DNA of 64,000 bases from Methanosphaera sp. BMS. Its GTDB lineage: Archaea; Methanobacteriota; Methanobacteria; Methanobacteriales; Methanobacteriaceae. This document shows positions 8,543 to 18,336 of this stretch, piece after piece. Location of the stretch: positions 1,240,001 through 1,304,000 of the forward strand of contig NZ_CP014213.1 of NCBI RefSeq assembly GCF_003268005.1, written 5' to 3'. The notes under the pieces are model-generated. The model searched no databases and had not been told where the DNA came from. It worked only from the letters and a program-made list of their open reading frames with translations. The stretch's first letter is position 1; the number at the start of each line of letters is the position of its first letter. The translations under genes and the position numbers were made by a program.

Positions 8543-10321
8543 TTATTCCTCCAGATAGTAGTATTCGCCTTTTTCTTTTTGTTGACGGTCAAGGTAACTG
8601 TCGTATTTGTTTACTCTTGGCCTGTTGGTTTCCTTATCTCTACGGAAGGTTATTTCCACGTCGGATAGGAATTTGTTCATTGCATCCCTTAAGTTTATTG
8701 GTGCTGTCGCCTTACCGTATTGGCTTGATTTTCCATAGAATACCATTGCCCTATCAGATATGTAGTCGATGAATACTATGTCGTGGTCTATGATTATCGC
8801 TGATGTATCGTCCCTTGTGATTACGTGTTTTATTGCCTTTGCTATTTTGAGCCTTTGTTCCACGTCAAGAAATGCAGTCGGTTCATCCAAGAGGTATAGG
8901 TCTGCTTCCTGTGATAATGTTACGGCTGTTGCCAGTCTTTGCATTTCCCCACCGGATAGTTTGCTTACCTGTTTGTCGATTATTTTGTCCAGGTCAAATG
9001 GTTTTGATATGTCTGTTTTAAATACGTTTGATCCGTATCCCTTTGCATGGGTGTATAGGAAGTCTTCTACACTTCCATCGTAATCTGACTGTATGTACTG
9101 TGGTTTGTATGCTATTTTTATTTCCTCTTCTATTTCACCGGAATCTGGCTTTACCACACCGGCCAGCATTTTAGCATATGTTGTTTTTCCTATACCGTTT
9201 GGTCCGAATGCCGTGATTACCTGGCTTCTGTTGAGTTCTCCCTCTTCTACCTCAAGTTGGAAGTTTTCATATTTTTTGGAAAAGTCAGAGTATTTTGTTA
9301 TTGTCTCTGATTCTATCATGTCACTTGGTGGTCTTATCTCGAATTCTATCGGCTGCTTTCTTATTCGTATATTTTCCTCGTTTAAGAATCCGTTGATGTA
9401 GGCGTTTATTCCTACTCTTACTCCACGTAGTTTGGATACTACACCGTATGCCCCTTCCTGGCCGTACATTACGTGCACGTAGTCACTCATCGCGTCAAGG
9501 GTCGCCAGGTCGTGTTCGATTACAAGTACGTTTCTTTTTTCTTCAGTCAGTTGTCTTATTACCTGTACAGTGTTTAGTCTTTGTTTTACGTCAAGCCATG
9601 AGGTCGGCTCGTCTATGTAGTAGAAGTCTGCGTCTTTGAGTACTGCCGCTGCTATTGCTATTCTCTGTAATTCTCCTCCGGATAGGTTTGCCAGTTTTCT
9701 GTCAAGTGTTGATTCCAACTCCAGTGTCTGGACTATTTCATCCATCTTGTTTCTTTCATCCACTCCCTCCAGTAGTTGGGATACGTTTCCTTTTACTACT
9801 TTTGGCAGTTGGTCTACCATCTGAGGTTTGTATGATAGTCTTATTTCATTGTTTGATAGTTTTTTGAAGTAGTTCTGCAGTTGGGATCCCTTGAAGAAGT
9901 CTATCGTTTCATCCCATGTTGCTTCATGTTCATAGTTTCCGTAGTTTGGTATGATTTGTCCGGATAGTATGTTCAGTATTGTGGATTTTCCTATACCGTT
10001 TGGTCCAAGTAGTCCCACTACTGATCCTTCCTCTATTGTTGGCATTCCGAATAGTTCAAAACTGTTTGGACCATAGCGGTGTATTGGCGTTTCGGTCAAT
10101 ACTTCTGGCAGGTTAATTATGTTTATTGCATTGAATACACATCTGTTTGTACATATTCCACAACCGGAACATAATTCCTCCGATATTACTGGTTTTTTAT
10201 CTTCTTCACTTATGATTATGGTATCCTCTTCCATCCTTACTCCAGGACAGTATTCTATACACATATAATTACATTTTTTTGGTTGGCATTTATCTTTATC
10301 CAATATTGCAATTCGGCTCAA
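8543..10321 (-). CDS. ABCE1/Rli1 ribosome-recycling ATPase
   Basis: A 592-residue twin ABC ATPase that splits ribosomes after termination with aPelota or aRF1 and takes part in initiation. The N-terminus carries two ferredoxin-like [4Fe-4S] sites ([14 protein letters not shown] and [11 protein letters not shown]). NBD1 has [17 protein letters not shown] and [11 protein letters not shown]2 has [17 protein letters not shown] and DEPTAFLD. The start is TTG at 10321: GGGGGAG at 10330-10336 lies 8 nt upstream, and the protein then begins [12 protein letters not shown] as in the family. A GTG three codons further upstream overlaps the ribosome binding site and is rejected. Confidence 0.96.
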   Translation of the reverse strand: MSRIAILDKDKCQPKKCNYMCIEYCPGVRMEEDTIIISEEDKKPVISEELCSGCGICTNRCVFNAINIINLPEVLTETPIHRYGPNSFELFGMPTIEEGSVVGLLGPNGIGKSTILNILSGQIIPNYGNYEHEATWDETIDFFKGSQLQNYFKKLSNNEIRLSYKPQMVDQLPKVVKGNVSQLLEGVDERNKMDEIVQTLELESTLDRKLANLSGGELQRIAIAAAVLKDADFYYIDEPTSWLDVKQRLNTVQVIRQLTEEKRNVLVIEHDLATLDAMSDYVHVMYGQEGAYGVVSKLRGVRVGINAYINGFLNEENIRIRKQPIEFEIRPPSDMIESETITKYSDFSKKYENFQLEVEEGELNRSQVITAFGPNGIGKTTYAKMLAGVVKPDSGEIEEEIKIAYKPQYIQSDYDGSVEDFLYTHAKGYGSNVFKTDISKPFDLDKIIDKQVSKLSGGEMQRLATAVTLSQEADLYLLDEPTAFLDVEQRLKIAKAIKHVITRDDTSAIIIDHDIVFIDYISDRAMVFYGKSSQYGKATAPINLRDAMNKFLSDVEITFRRDKETNRPRVNKYDSYLDRQQKEKGEYYYLEE

Positions 10322-11067
10322 AAATAACACTCCCCCTTGATTTCGTATTTGTATAAATAATGTTGATTAAAAAGAATTGATATTAATATTTTTTTGATTG
10401 TGATAAACTGTTTTTAAAAATCATTGATAATTATATACTATATTTATAGTTAGTGATATATATCTTTATATTTTTTTAATGTGAAAGTTGAATTGAAAAT
10501 AACCGAAGCATAATCACTATTTTTAATATTTAATTAGGTAGTATTAGTTAATTTAGATAAAAAAAATAGTTTTTGTAAGTATATGTGATTTTATATAAAA
10601 AATTGTTGAATAAATAGAAAAAGAGTAATAAAATGATTATATTCAATAATAACAGCACCATTGGACTATTTAGACAGGACTTAATATAAAAAATATACAA
10701 TGTATAATATAATTGGCAATATTAAAACAATTTATACAAATATATTTCCAATACTAAAAATACCAGTATCAAGTTATATATAGATAGTCCCATTTTATGT
10801 CTAGTTAATGAATTACTTTTATTTTAATCTATGGTTAAAGTATTTATAGCAGCCATAGAAATCTACAATTAAAACTACTTAAAATCTTATTTTAAAAAAA
10901 TAATATTAATCTTTTATTTTAGATAAACCTTTAATTTTATGTCTATTTATTTATTTTATAATATGTCAAGTCTTATATTTTCATATACCAATATATAAAA
11001 ATTATGATGTAAAAAACAATACATATAAATACTACAAAGATATACTAAATTTTATAGGAGTGATAAT
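10322..11067. other. long AT-rich divergent intergenic region
   Basis: About 745 bp with no supportable frame or structured RNA. It must hold the promoters of ABCE1 (left) and histone (right). It is rich in TATA-like words. A stretch near 10560-10600 recalls positions 95-145, but the match is short and AT-driven. Confidence 0.5.
11024..11031 (+). promoter_or_regulatory. candidate TATA box of the histone gene
   Basis: TATAAATA lies about 37 bp upstream of the histone ATG, behind a purine-rich run (AAAAAAC) suitable as a BRE. A start 20-25 bp downstream would give a short leader containing the GGAG at 11057-11060. Confidence 0.5.
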
Positions 11068-11277
11068 ATGGAACAATTACCAATTGCACCTATGGGTAGA
11101 ATTTTATCTAATGCAGGTGCTTCACGTGCTACAAAAGACGCAAAAATAGAATTATCCAAAAAATTATCAGAACTTGGAGAAGCTATTTCTGTAGAAGCAG
11201 TAGCCATAGCAGAACATGCTGGTAGAAAAACTGTAAAAGTTTCTGATATCGAATTAGCAGTAAAATTAAAATTTTAA
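11068..11277 (+). CDS. archaeal histone
   Basis: A 69-residue histone-fold protein that wraps DNA as dimers and multimers. It begins ELPIAPMGRIL-like (EQLPIAPMGRIL), has the long central helix, and ends with GRKTVKVSDIELAVK, including the Arg-Thr pair contacting the minor groove. Length is standard (66-70). GGAG at 11057-11060 sits 7 nt before the ATG. Short hydrophobic tail KLKF instead of a charged extension. Monocistronic, followed by T-rich DNA. Confidence 0.97.
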   Translation: MEQLPIAPMGRILSNAGASRATKDAKIELSKKLSELGEAISVEAVAIAEHAGRKTVKVSDIELAVKLKF

Positions 11278-11777
11278 ATAGAAAAAAAAAACTTTAATTG
11301 GTTAATTTTTTAATCAAAATCTGACACATTAGTTATTAAATAATAACTATAAAATAACTTTTTTTATTCACATATTTTTTTATTTTTTTATTATAGCCCA
11401 AAAGGATATTATGTTTAAAACGTTAAAAAAATAAAAAATAATTTTTTTCTTTCATTAAAAAATCCGAGGATAAACATACTATTGGCATTTAACTTTTTAG
11501 GATAGAACATAATTTATTTAATTAAAATAAAAATTTTAGTAAAGCATTGGAAAAACACGACCTGATTTTAAAAATAAAGCATCATTGAACTTTTTCTCAA
11601 AAATAACTTAATTTTGCATATTCTCATGTCAATACATGATTATACACTAAACATATCCCCCATAAAAAGAACACAAAAATACACCCCACTTAGTATGCAA
11701 CTATTAAAAAGTATAATTCTAAGATTTGACAAATAGATAAATAGAAACATATAAAAAGATAAGGGGAAAGCGAATAT
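11278..11777. other. AT-rich intergenic region
   Basis: Apart from histone-terminator-like T runs (11304-11312, 11359-11365, 11376-11391) and the promoter of the following GT-C gene, nothing is recognised. No RNA gene is apparent. Confidence 0.5.
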
Positions 11778-13604
11778 ATGATAAATGAGATTAAAGAATT
11801 TATTGACAGGAATCGTTTAGATATTTATTATATATTAATACTAGTGGCATTACTGTTAATCATAAGCATTCCCAAGTTATTAGTTCAATATAACGCGGGC
11901 ATCATTAACTGGGACACATACCTGTACCTGGAAAATGGTCGTTTATATGCCAAGATGGGCTGGGGTGACGTTCCAAGCATATCACCAGTTCTTCCATTGA
12001 TACTTGCAAAGATATTCCTGATAAGAGGACATACATTTCAGGAGGCAATATTTACTGTCGACGTATTATTTTACATACTGGGAGCAATAGCATTATACCT
12101 GCTTTTAAGATACAAGTTTGACTACAACACAAGCCTTCTTGCAAGCATAATCTATGCGACATTCACCCTGCTGTATTCATGGGTCGGCATTGGAGGAAAC
12201 GACATCATAGGAGTAACCGGAACAATACTGACAGTCTACCTGATATTAATTTCAAATAAATATTCAAACAAGTTCTATCTTCTGGCAATTCCAATTGCGG
12301 CATATGCATTTCTATCAAGATATACTGCAGGAGTGATGATTTTTGCCATATTGTTTTTCATAATAATCAACAAGATAAATCTTAAAGAATTAAAATATAT
12401 GATAGCAGGTTCAATACTTGGAGTAATCAGTATTTCATGGTTCTTATATGAATTCAACAAGGCACTGGACACTCCATTTCCGTTTCTTGGACAGTTCAGT
12501 GGAACTGTACAAAACACGCCCGTCCTTGATTCCGGTTATCTTCCTGATAACACATACTTCCTGAGAAATCTGCCGCAATACCTGTCAAGCCATATCAATT
12601 CAAACAATTTTAACAGCTGGGTAAATCCATCATTCAATGACCCGTCAATAATCTCATATATACTGATTATAATGATGATAATTGGATTTGCCGCCATAGT
12701 CTACAAGATATTTAAGGCCGTCCGTGACAACAAAGAGGATTTCCTTCAAATAAAAAACATTATCCTTCTGGCAGTACTTGCAATAGTTGCGGCTGTATGC
12801 ATATTGACCATAGGAACATCATACATCATCACGATACTGCTGTTTATGGTTGTGCTTGGAGGATTATATTATCTGTTGAAGGATTACCCTATAGAAAAGC
12901 TCGACTATGAATTTCTGATGATAAGCCTGTTTGTGGTATATCTAGTGTTCCAGTCAATATTATCCACCAAAAACGATCGATACTTCATAACGGTCCTGCC
13001 GTTTATAGCATACTTCATAGCATGCGGAGTATCATGGATATATGAACTGATGGATAAGCATGTATCCCCATTAGAAGTCAAAAAGAGAAGTGTCAAACTA
13101 TCAAGCATCATATCGGCGATATTAATAGTTTTCCTGATAGCAAACTCTTTGGCATACTGCTATGACACGCCGACGGAGAATCATTACGAAGACATTGAAG
13201 AAGCCTGCAGTTGGCTTACCGGCTATGACAACAACATAACAAATCAGACCATTATCGTATCGGACAACTGGCCAGCGGTTACGTGGTACTTGAATGTTTA
13301 TGGTCAAAGGGGAGTGTTGAATGTCAAGAATCAGTCCCATTACTGGCTCTTTTCAAGAGACATACTAATCCAAAACGAGACCAATCATGCGGCCACCTAT
13401 TACATCGACACACACAATGACATCAAGGCAGACTATCCTGGACTTACCAAGATATACCGGACGGGGGATGTGGTTATCTATGAAAATGATTACATACTAA
13501 ACAACAGTAATGCAACTGTCGAATGCGACGATTATATTAACTATATCAACAATACACTAGAAAGCGTTAAGGGCAATTATGGTGATGTAAATGGAAAGTT
13601 ATGA
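11778..13604 (+). CDS. GT-C superfamily membrane glycosyltransferase-like protein (GT39-like)
   Basis: A 608-residue polytopic membrane protein with many hydrophobic segments from residue 15 to about 460 and a soluble C-terminal domain of about 150 residues. The first extracytoplasmic loop contains INWDTYLYLENGRLY, an acidic pattern matching the metal/catalytic Asp loop of GT-C (dolichyl-phosphate-mannose transferase) enzymes. These transfer sugars from a polyprenyl carrier to proteins or glycans outside the membrane. The C-terminal domain has several N-x-T/S sequons. SD AGGGGA lies upstream of the ATG. The 3' end overlaps the next gene by 14 bp. Substrate unknown. Confidence 0.7.
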   Translation: MINEIKEFIDRNRLDIYYILILVALLLIISIPKLLVQYNAGIINWDTYLYLENGRLYAKMGWGDVPSISPVLPLILAKIFLIRGHTFQEAIFTVDVLFYILGAIALYLLLRYKFDYNTSLLASIIYATFTLLYSWVGIGGNDIIGVTGTILTVYLILISNKYSNKFYLLAIPIAAYAFLSRYTAGVMIFAILFFIIINKINLKELKYMIAGSILGVISISWFLYEFNKALDTPFPFLGQFSGTVQNTPVLDSGYLPDNTYFLRNLPQYLSSHINSNNFNSWVNPSFNDPSIISYILIIMMIIGFAAIVYKIFKAVRDNKEDFLQIKNIILLAVLAIVAAVCILTIGTSYIITILLFMVVLGGLYYLLKDYPIEKLDYEFLMISLFVVYLVFQSILSTKNDRYFITVLPFIAYFIACGVSWIYELMDKHVSPLEVKKRSVKLSSIISAILIVFLIANSLAYCYDTPTENHYEDIEEACSWLTGYDNNITNQTIIVSDNWPAVTWYLNVYGQRGVLNVKNQSHYWLFSRDILIQNETNHAATYYIDTHNDIKADYPGLTKIYRTGDVVIYENDYILNNSNATVECDDYINYINNTLESVKGNYGDVNGKL

Positions 13605-15237
13605 TTATAAAACGGACAAGCTGTTATATCTGCTTGTGATTATTTCATGCGTTTATACGGGAGTTCTGATTTACTGCCAAAACATCATAGGAATCAGTTA
13701 CTGGGATATCTTCGTTTACCTCAATAACGCCATGCTGTTTTCACATATAAACATCGGCAGCCAGCTGAGTGTTCCGCCGATTCTATCCCTGATTACATCA
13801 ATACCATTCCAGATGGGCTTTATAAGCGAGTTGACGCTCTTTTGTGTAAGTGGAGTATTGTTTGTATTCTTGATGATAGGAATATACATATTGTTTAATT
13901 ACAGATTCAAACGTGAGTATTCATTTATTGCAAGCATCATATTTTCAATGACATCACTTGTTGTTACATGGGCCGTAAGCGGATCCAATGATTTACCGTC
14001 ACTGGCATTTGCCATATGGGCCATCATATTTACGATAAAGGCCGTCAATGAGGATTTCAAATACTACTATCCTGCTTTCGGATTGTTTTTATTATCCTTC
14101 TTCACAAGATTTACTGGAGGATTTGTACTTATTGTAATGATATGCTACATATTGTTAAATCGCAAGAAGGTTATGGGACAACTTACCAAGAAGAATATTA
14201 TGCAATTTGTACTGTTCTTTTTATTGGTTTTTGGAGTCATATCAGTCATATATTATTCTTATCTTGGTGGCATTCCATTTATCAGCCAGTTTATTGAAGT
14301 GTCAAACAGCAATCAGGTATCAAGCGTCAATGTGGGATATGAGTTAAATACGTTCTATTACATTGAACACCTGCCTCAGTTTATCAGTTCATATTCGGTT
14401 AATGATTTGTACTTTTCATCATTATCTACAGTGTATAATACGCCCACACCGTTGGCATACGTGATTTTACTGCTGTCGACGGCGGGTGTGATCTTATTTA
14501 TGGCAAAGATATTCAATGAGGACAATCGCATAGACAAATCATTCAAATATAAGATAGCATTATTGGCAATAATATGCATTTTTATAATAATTAGTTATTC
14601 ACATATATCTTACTTGATAACAGAATTATTGTTTATAGCATTGGTGTTATTATTATACAAATTACTTCCAAATAAATTAAATAAAATCGACTTACTTATG
14701 ATATTATGGATGGGAATTTTTATTATATTGCATTCTTATCACCCGGTAAAAGTTGATAGGTATATTGTGACAATAATAATACCAATAATATATTTCATGA
14801 TTATAGCAGTAGACAACATAAGCCATTATCTTAATAATAACAAAGTACCATTAACCATATTGACGATAATCATGATATTGATGATAGCATTCAATGCTAG
14901 CTACATGCAGTCAATCACCCATGAAAATCCCCATACCACGGAGGAAAAGAGGGCAACACAATGGCTAAAGGATTATGACAATAACCTTACGACAGAAAAC
15001 ATATCCTCGGACAGGGGAGTAGTATTCAGCTGGTATCTTAAAAAATACGTCTACACCACAATACCAAGGGTACTTGAAAACGGTAACGAAAGCCTGGAGG
15101 ATAAACTCGATTCGATAAATGCAAAATATTACATAGACTCAAGCAGTAACCTTACAGGAATAGAAGGATATCACAGGATATATTCAAACAACAACAGCCA
15201 ATATAAACTGGCAATATATGAAAAGGACAACAGATAA
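13591..15237 (+). CDS. paralogous GT-C superfamily membrane protein (GT39-like)
   Basis: A 548-residue polytopic protein related to the upstream gene. It shares the loop ISYWDIFVYLNNAMLF, the SNDLPSLAFA region (GGNDIIG upstream) and the SRYTAG/TRFTGG motif between membrane segments. It has a shorter extracytoplasmic C-terminal domain from about residue 435 with WLKDYDNN, also found upstream as WLTGYDNN. The 14-bp overlap with GGTG just before its ATG points to translational coupling and perhaps a heteromeric pair. The duplicated pair probably arose by tandem duplication followed by divergence. Confidence 0.7.
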   Translation: MESYDYKTDKLLYLLVIISCVYTGVLIYCQNIIGISYWDIFVYLNNAMLFSHINIGSQLSVPPILSLITSIPFQMGFISELTLFCVSGVLFVFLMIGIYILFNYRFKREYSFIASIIFSMTSLVVTWAVSGSNDLPSLAFAIWAIIFTIKAVNEDFKYYYPAFGLFLLSFFTRFTGGFVLIVMICYILLNRKKVMGQLTKKNIMQFVLFFLLVFGVISVIYYSYLGGIPFISQFIEVSNSNQVSSVNVGYELNTFYYIEHLPQFISSYSVNDLYFSSLSTVYNTPTPLAYVILLLSTAGVILFMAKIFNEDNRIDKSFKYKIALLAIICIFIIISYSHISYLITELLFIALVLLLYKLLPNKLNKIDLLMILWMGIFIILHSYHPVKVDRYIVTIIIPIIYFMIIAVDNISHYLNNNKVPLTILTIIMILMIAFNASYMQSITHENPHTTEEKRATQWLKDYDNNLTTENISSDRGVVFSWYLKKYVYTTIPRVLENGNESLEDKLDSINAKYYIDSSSNLTGIEGYHRIYSNNNSQYKLAIYEKDNR

Positions 15238-15306
15238 AAATTCAAACAAATATATTAAGTATAAACCCATATATACCAATACAATTAGACTACAAATGGA
15301 GATAAT

Positions 15307-16332
15307 ATGTACACAAAACAACAGCTCATCCATGAAATAATGCAGATAAGAAAGGAAATAGGCCATGAGGAAGTAGTTCCAGAAATTAAGGAGATCCACT
15401 ACAATAATGATGAACTGACAATCATAACACCAGATAGACCAGAGAAATCCATCATAATCGGAAAAGGAGGATGGGTAGTGGGAAAACTACGTGAAAAATT
15501 AGGGATAAACCAGATTCACATCGTAGCATATACTGACCTGATACTGAAAGAGTACCAAGTAGGCTTATCTGTAAAGCATGTCGAATCGTTAATCAAGGAC
15601 AAAAAAATACCAGAGGAGTATTCTATTGTATTTAACGGCATACACGATCTTTTAAAACAAAAACATGAAGCGATATATGACAAGTCTGTGATAGAAATGT
15701 TCATTGACGAAAATATTGACAGAAAAAAAATAGATGGCACCAAGTGTTATGTGGCATTATCCGGTGGAGCAGACAGCAGTTTTTCAACCATATTTGCAAA
15801 GGCCTTGGGCTTTGACGTTAAATGCATAAGCGTATTTGCAGGTACCATCATCCTACCGAGCAAATTCCAGAGAAACATTAACAACCTGTGCAATAAACTC
15901 AACTTGGAGCATGAATACCTTGAAACTGATATGGATGAGGTGATACAGGAAGCATTGAAGGGAAACATCCACCCCTGCGGACAATGTTCAAGCCATACCT
16001 CAAGTGTAATAAAGCAGAAACTTGAAGATGATGACATTAAAATCGTTATCTATGGAGATTTACTGTCAACGGGTTCAAGATCAATAATAATCGATGATGA
16101 CATTATTAGAATAAACCTGCCGGCACTATTTAGAATGGAAAAAACAGAGATTAAAAATATCAATGCAAAGTTTGATGTTGAAAAAATAAAGGGATATGGT
16201 TGCCCATTGATTGTTCAAGTGCATGAGAAATATCCACAGTATAAGCAATTCTCAATACAAAGAGTGCTTAGAGAAACACGTTCCGGTATATTGGAACCCG
16301 GCGAGGCACTTGAATTAATTAAAACTATTTAA
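15307..16332 (+). CDS. KH-domain PP-loop ATPase (adenine nucleotide alpha-hydrolase family)
   Basis: A 341-residue protein. The N-terminal part holds a KH-type RNA-binding motif (IIIGKGGWVVGKLREKLG, GxxG core) at about residues 60-78. The C-terminal half is an N-type ATP pyrophosphatase with SGGADSS at about residues 150-156, which adenylates a substrate for sulfur or nitrogen transfer. A CGQC motif near residue 220 could carry sulfur or bind a metal. The pairing suggests an RNA-directed thiolation or related modification, as in TtuA/ThiI-like enzymes, but the target is unknown. ATG start with GGAG 5-8 nt upstream. Its last 8 bp overlap a small convergent gene. Confidence 0.8.
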   Translation: MYTKQQLIHEIMQIRKEIGHEEVVPEIKEIHYNNDELTIITPDRPEKSIIIGKGGWVVGKLREKLGINQIHIVAYTDLILKEYQVGLSVKHVESLIKDKKIPEEYSIVFNGIHDLLKQKHEAIYDKSVIEMFIDENIDRKKIDGTKCYVALSGGADSSFSTIFAKALGFDVKCISVFAGTIILPSKFQRNINNLCNKLNLEHEYLETDMDEVIQEALKGNIHPCGQCSSHTSSVIKQKLEDDDIKIVIYGDLLSTGSRSIIIDDDIIRINLPALFRMEKTEIKNINAKFDVEKIKGYGCPLIVQVHEKYPQYKQFSIQRVLRETRSGILEPGEALELIKTI

Positions 16333-16462
16333 TTATCTGAAGCACACCATACACTATCAAAAATATTGCAATAACATAAGCCACTAAATTCGGATAGATT
16401 AATATCAATAAACCACCGATGATAGCGGCCACATTTAATAGTTGGTTTGTATTGTCTGACAT
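16325..16462 (-). CDS. small DUF3096-like membrane protein
   Basis: A 45-codon frame running from ATG at 16462 to TAG at 16325-16327. After a polar start (MSDNTNQLLN) it is two short hydrophobic helices joined by a YPNLVAY turn, ending LQIIK. The pattern, about 20 residues, a Pro turn, then about 20 residues, is that of the DUF3096 family of tiny membrane proteins found in methanogens and bacteria. Function unknown. No strong SD is visible. Its 3' end overlaps the PP-loop gene by 8 bp in convergent orientation. Confidence 0.7.
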   Translation of the reverse strand: MSDNTNQLLNVAAIIGGLLILIYPNLVAYVIAIFLIVYGVLQIIK

Positions 16463-16597
16463 AATACTATTATATATTACTTTGATTATTTAAAAGTAAT
16501 GCAGACATATTGAAGATATCTTCCATAACAGAACATAATTATTATATAAAAGAGTTAAATGAAAAAAAGAGATTAAAAAGAGATTATTCATGAATGA

Positions 16598-17995
16598 TTA
16601 TTCACTCAAATAATCTTCCATTATTTCAATGGATTCTTCCACCGCACTAGGAGCACATCCACCCTTAACCGTCCTACTTTTTACGTTTTTAAGCGGATTT
16701 AATGCCTGTGATACCAGTTCATCCCCCAGATTTATTGGACTGCCCGTAACCATTTCTGATATCCGGTTTACATAGTCATCATCAATATCGTTAGTGCCTA
16801 TTCCTTCATCTATAGCCTCTGAGACGATTCTTCCAACTATCTTATGGGCTGTCCTAAATGGGATATTCTTGTGGCGTACCATTACGTCAGCCAGTTCGGT
16901 TGCAGTTGCAAAGTTTGCACCCGCCAGGTATTCGGTACGGTCCTTATTTATCGTCAAGGTACTAATCATGCCGTGCATGATTTTCAATATTTCATTGGTG
17001 TTGTCTATTGCATTCCACAGGTGTGGAGATACTTCCTGTAAATCCCTGTTGTAGCTGTGTGGAATACCCTTTATCATGGAAAGAACAGTCATCAGTTCAC
17101 CATATGCTATGGTACTTTTTCCTCGGGCCAGTTCTGCTATGTCCGGGTTTTTCTTCTGTGGCATGATTGATGATGTTGAGGAGTACTGGTTTGAACATTC
17201 CACCATTCTAAATTCATAACTGCTCCATATTACCACTTCATCAGCCATTTTACCAAGAGTTGTGGATAGCATTGCATAGTCAAATATTGCCTCTGCTGCA
17301 AAGTCACGGCTGCTTACGCCATCTATGGAGTTATCCATCACCTTAGTAAAGCCCAGCAATTCTGCCGTCCTGTTTCTGTTTATTGGAAATCCTGTGGTAG
17401 TTAGTGCTGCACTTCCAAGAGGTGACATGTCCACACGTTTATATGTATCTTCAAATCTTTCACAGTCCCTTCTTAGCTCATTGGCATATGCCATCAGGTG
17501 ATGGGCAAATGTGTTTGGCTGAGCATGCTGCAGGTGGGTGTATGCTATAAACAGTGTGTCAAGGTTGTCCTTTGCCATGTCCACTATTGTCCGGATGAAA
17601 TCCTTTATGGCACCGATTGTATTTTCTATTTCTTCCTTGAGGGCAATTCTAACATCTGTACATACCTGGTCGTTTCTGCTTTTGGCCGTATGCATGAAGC
17701 CAGCCTCTTGACCTATCAGTTTTGTTATGTAGTCTTCCAGTGCCATATGAATATCCTCAAATGATGGATTCATATCCAATGCATCAATTCCTTCCGTTTC
17801 CAGCTTATCCAATGCATCCAATATTTTTTTTGCGGATTCTTCAGGTATTATGCCCTCTTCCATGAGCATTGTTGTATGTGCCCGGTTGCATTTTATATCA
17901 GCGTCAAATAATCTTCTGTCAAATTCTATTGATGATGAGAACTTGGCTGCATCATCTGTCATTTGACCGTCAAAACGTCCTGCTCTAAGATCCAT
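16598..17995 (-). CDS. argH: argininosuccinate lyase
   Basis: A 465-residue enzyme cleaving argininosuccinate to arginine and fumarate, the last step of arginine synthesis. The N-terminus ([20 protein letters not shown]) and the fumarase/ASL superfamily signature [11 protein letters not shown] (about residues 277-287, with the catalytic Ser just before) are clear. [13 protein letters not shown] carries the catalytic His region. Length matches the family (about 460). ATG start at 17995. Monocistronic here; no argG is adjacent. Confidence 0.97.
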   Translation of the reverse strand: MDLRAGRFDGQMTDDAAKFSSSIEFDRRLFDADIKCNRAHTTMLMEEGIIPEESAKKILDALDKLETEGIDALDMNPSFEDIHMALEDYITKLIGQEAGFMHTAKSRNDQVCTDVRIALKEEIENTIGAIKDFIRTIVDMAKDNLDTLFIAYTHLQHAQPNTFAHHLMAYANELRRDCERFEDTYKRVDMSPLGSAALTTTGFPINRNRTAELLGFTKVMDNSIDGVSSRDFAAEAIFDYAMLSTTLGKMADEVVIWSSYEFRMVECSNQYSSTSSIMPQKKNPDIAELARGKSTIAYGELMTVLSMIKGIPHSYNRDLQEVSPHLWNAIDNTNEILKIMHGMISTLTINKDRTEYLAGANFATATELADVMVRHKNIPFRTAHKIVGRIVSEAIDEGIGTNDIDDDYVNRISEMVTGSPINLGDELVSQALNPLKNVKSRTVKGGCAPSAVEESIEIMEDYLSE

Positions 17996-18336
17996 GATAT
18001 CACTTCACATATTTTATTATTTTTTATTGTTAACGTAAATTAATGTTTTTTATTATTTCTCGTAATCTATTATTTATCTTTGTATTTTCCATCTAATGAA
18101 ATTAACGAATGACACCCCACTCCTTTTAATTATAGCAAATTTTTTTTATTTTGAAAAGTTTGGATATGTTGGTGAATCCCTGTTAAAATGATTATGGATA
18201 ATGATGTGATAAGATTAAATTAGAAAAAAATGTCTGAATAACTTTAATTATAAAAATTAGATTTTTGGATGTGAATTTGAATTATTGAAGATTTTTGAAA
18301 AAAAAATAAAAGGAAAAGAATAAAATTGTAATTTTA
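17996..18336. other. intergenic region between argH and the giant gene
   Basis: Holds the argH promoter and the 3' end of the giant adhesin transcript. No frame or RNA gene is seen. Confidence 0.5.
18298..18306 (-). terminator. oligo-T terminator of the giant adhesin gene
   Basis: Nine consecutive A on the plus strand (nine U in the transcript), 31 bp past the stop codon, with A-rich DNA continuing. Confidence 0.5.

Noticed and set aside
10331-11067. Possible structured RNA or tRNA in the long gap before histone
   Set aside because: No cloverleaf, no GC-rich island and no T-arm-like GGTTCAA with matching acceptor stem was seen.
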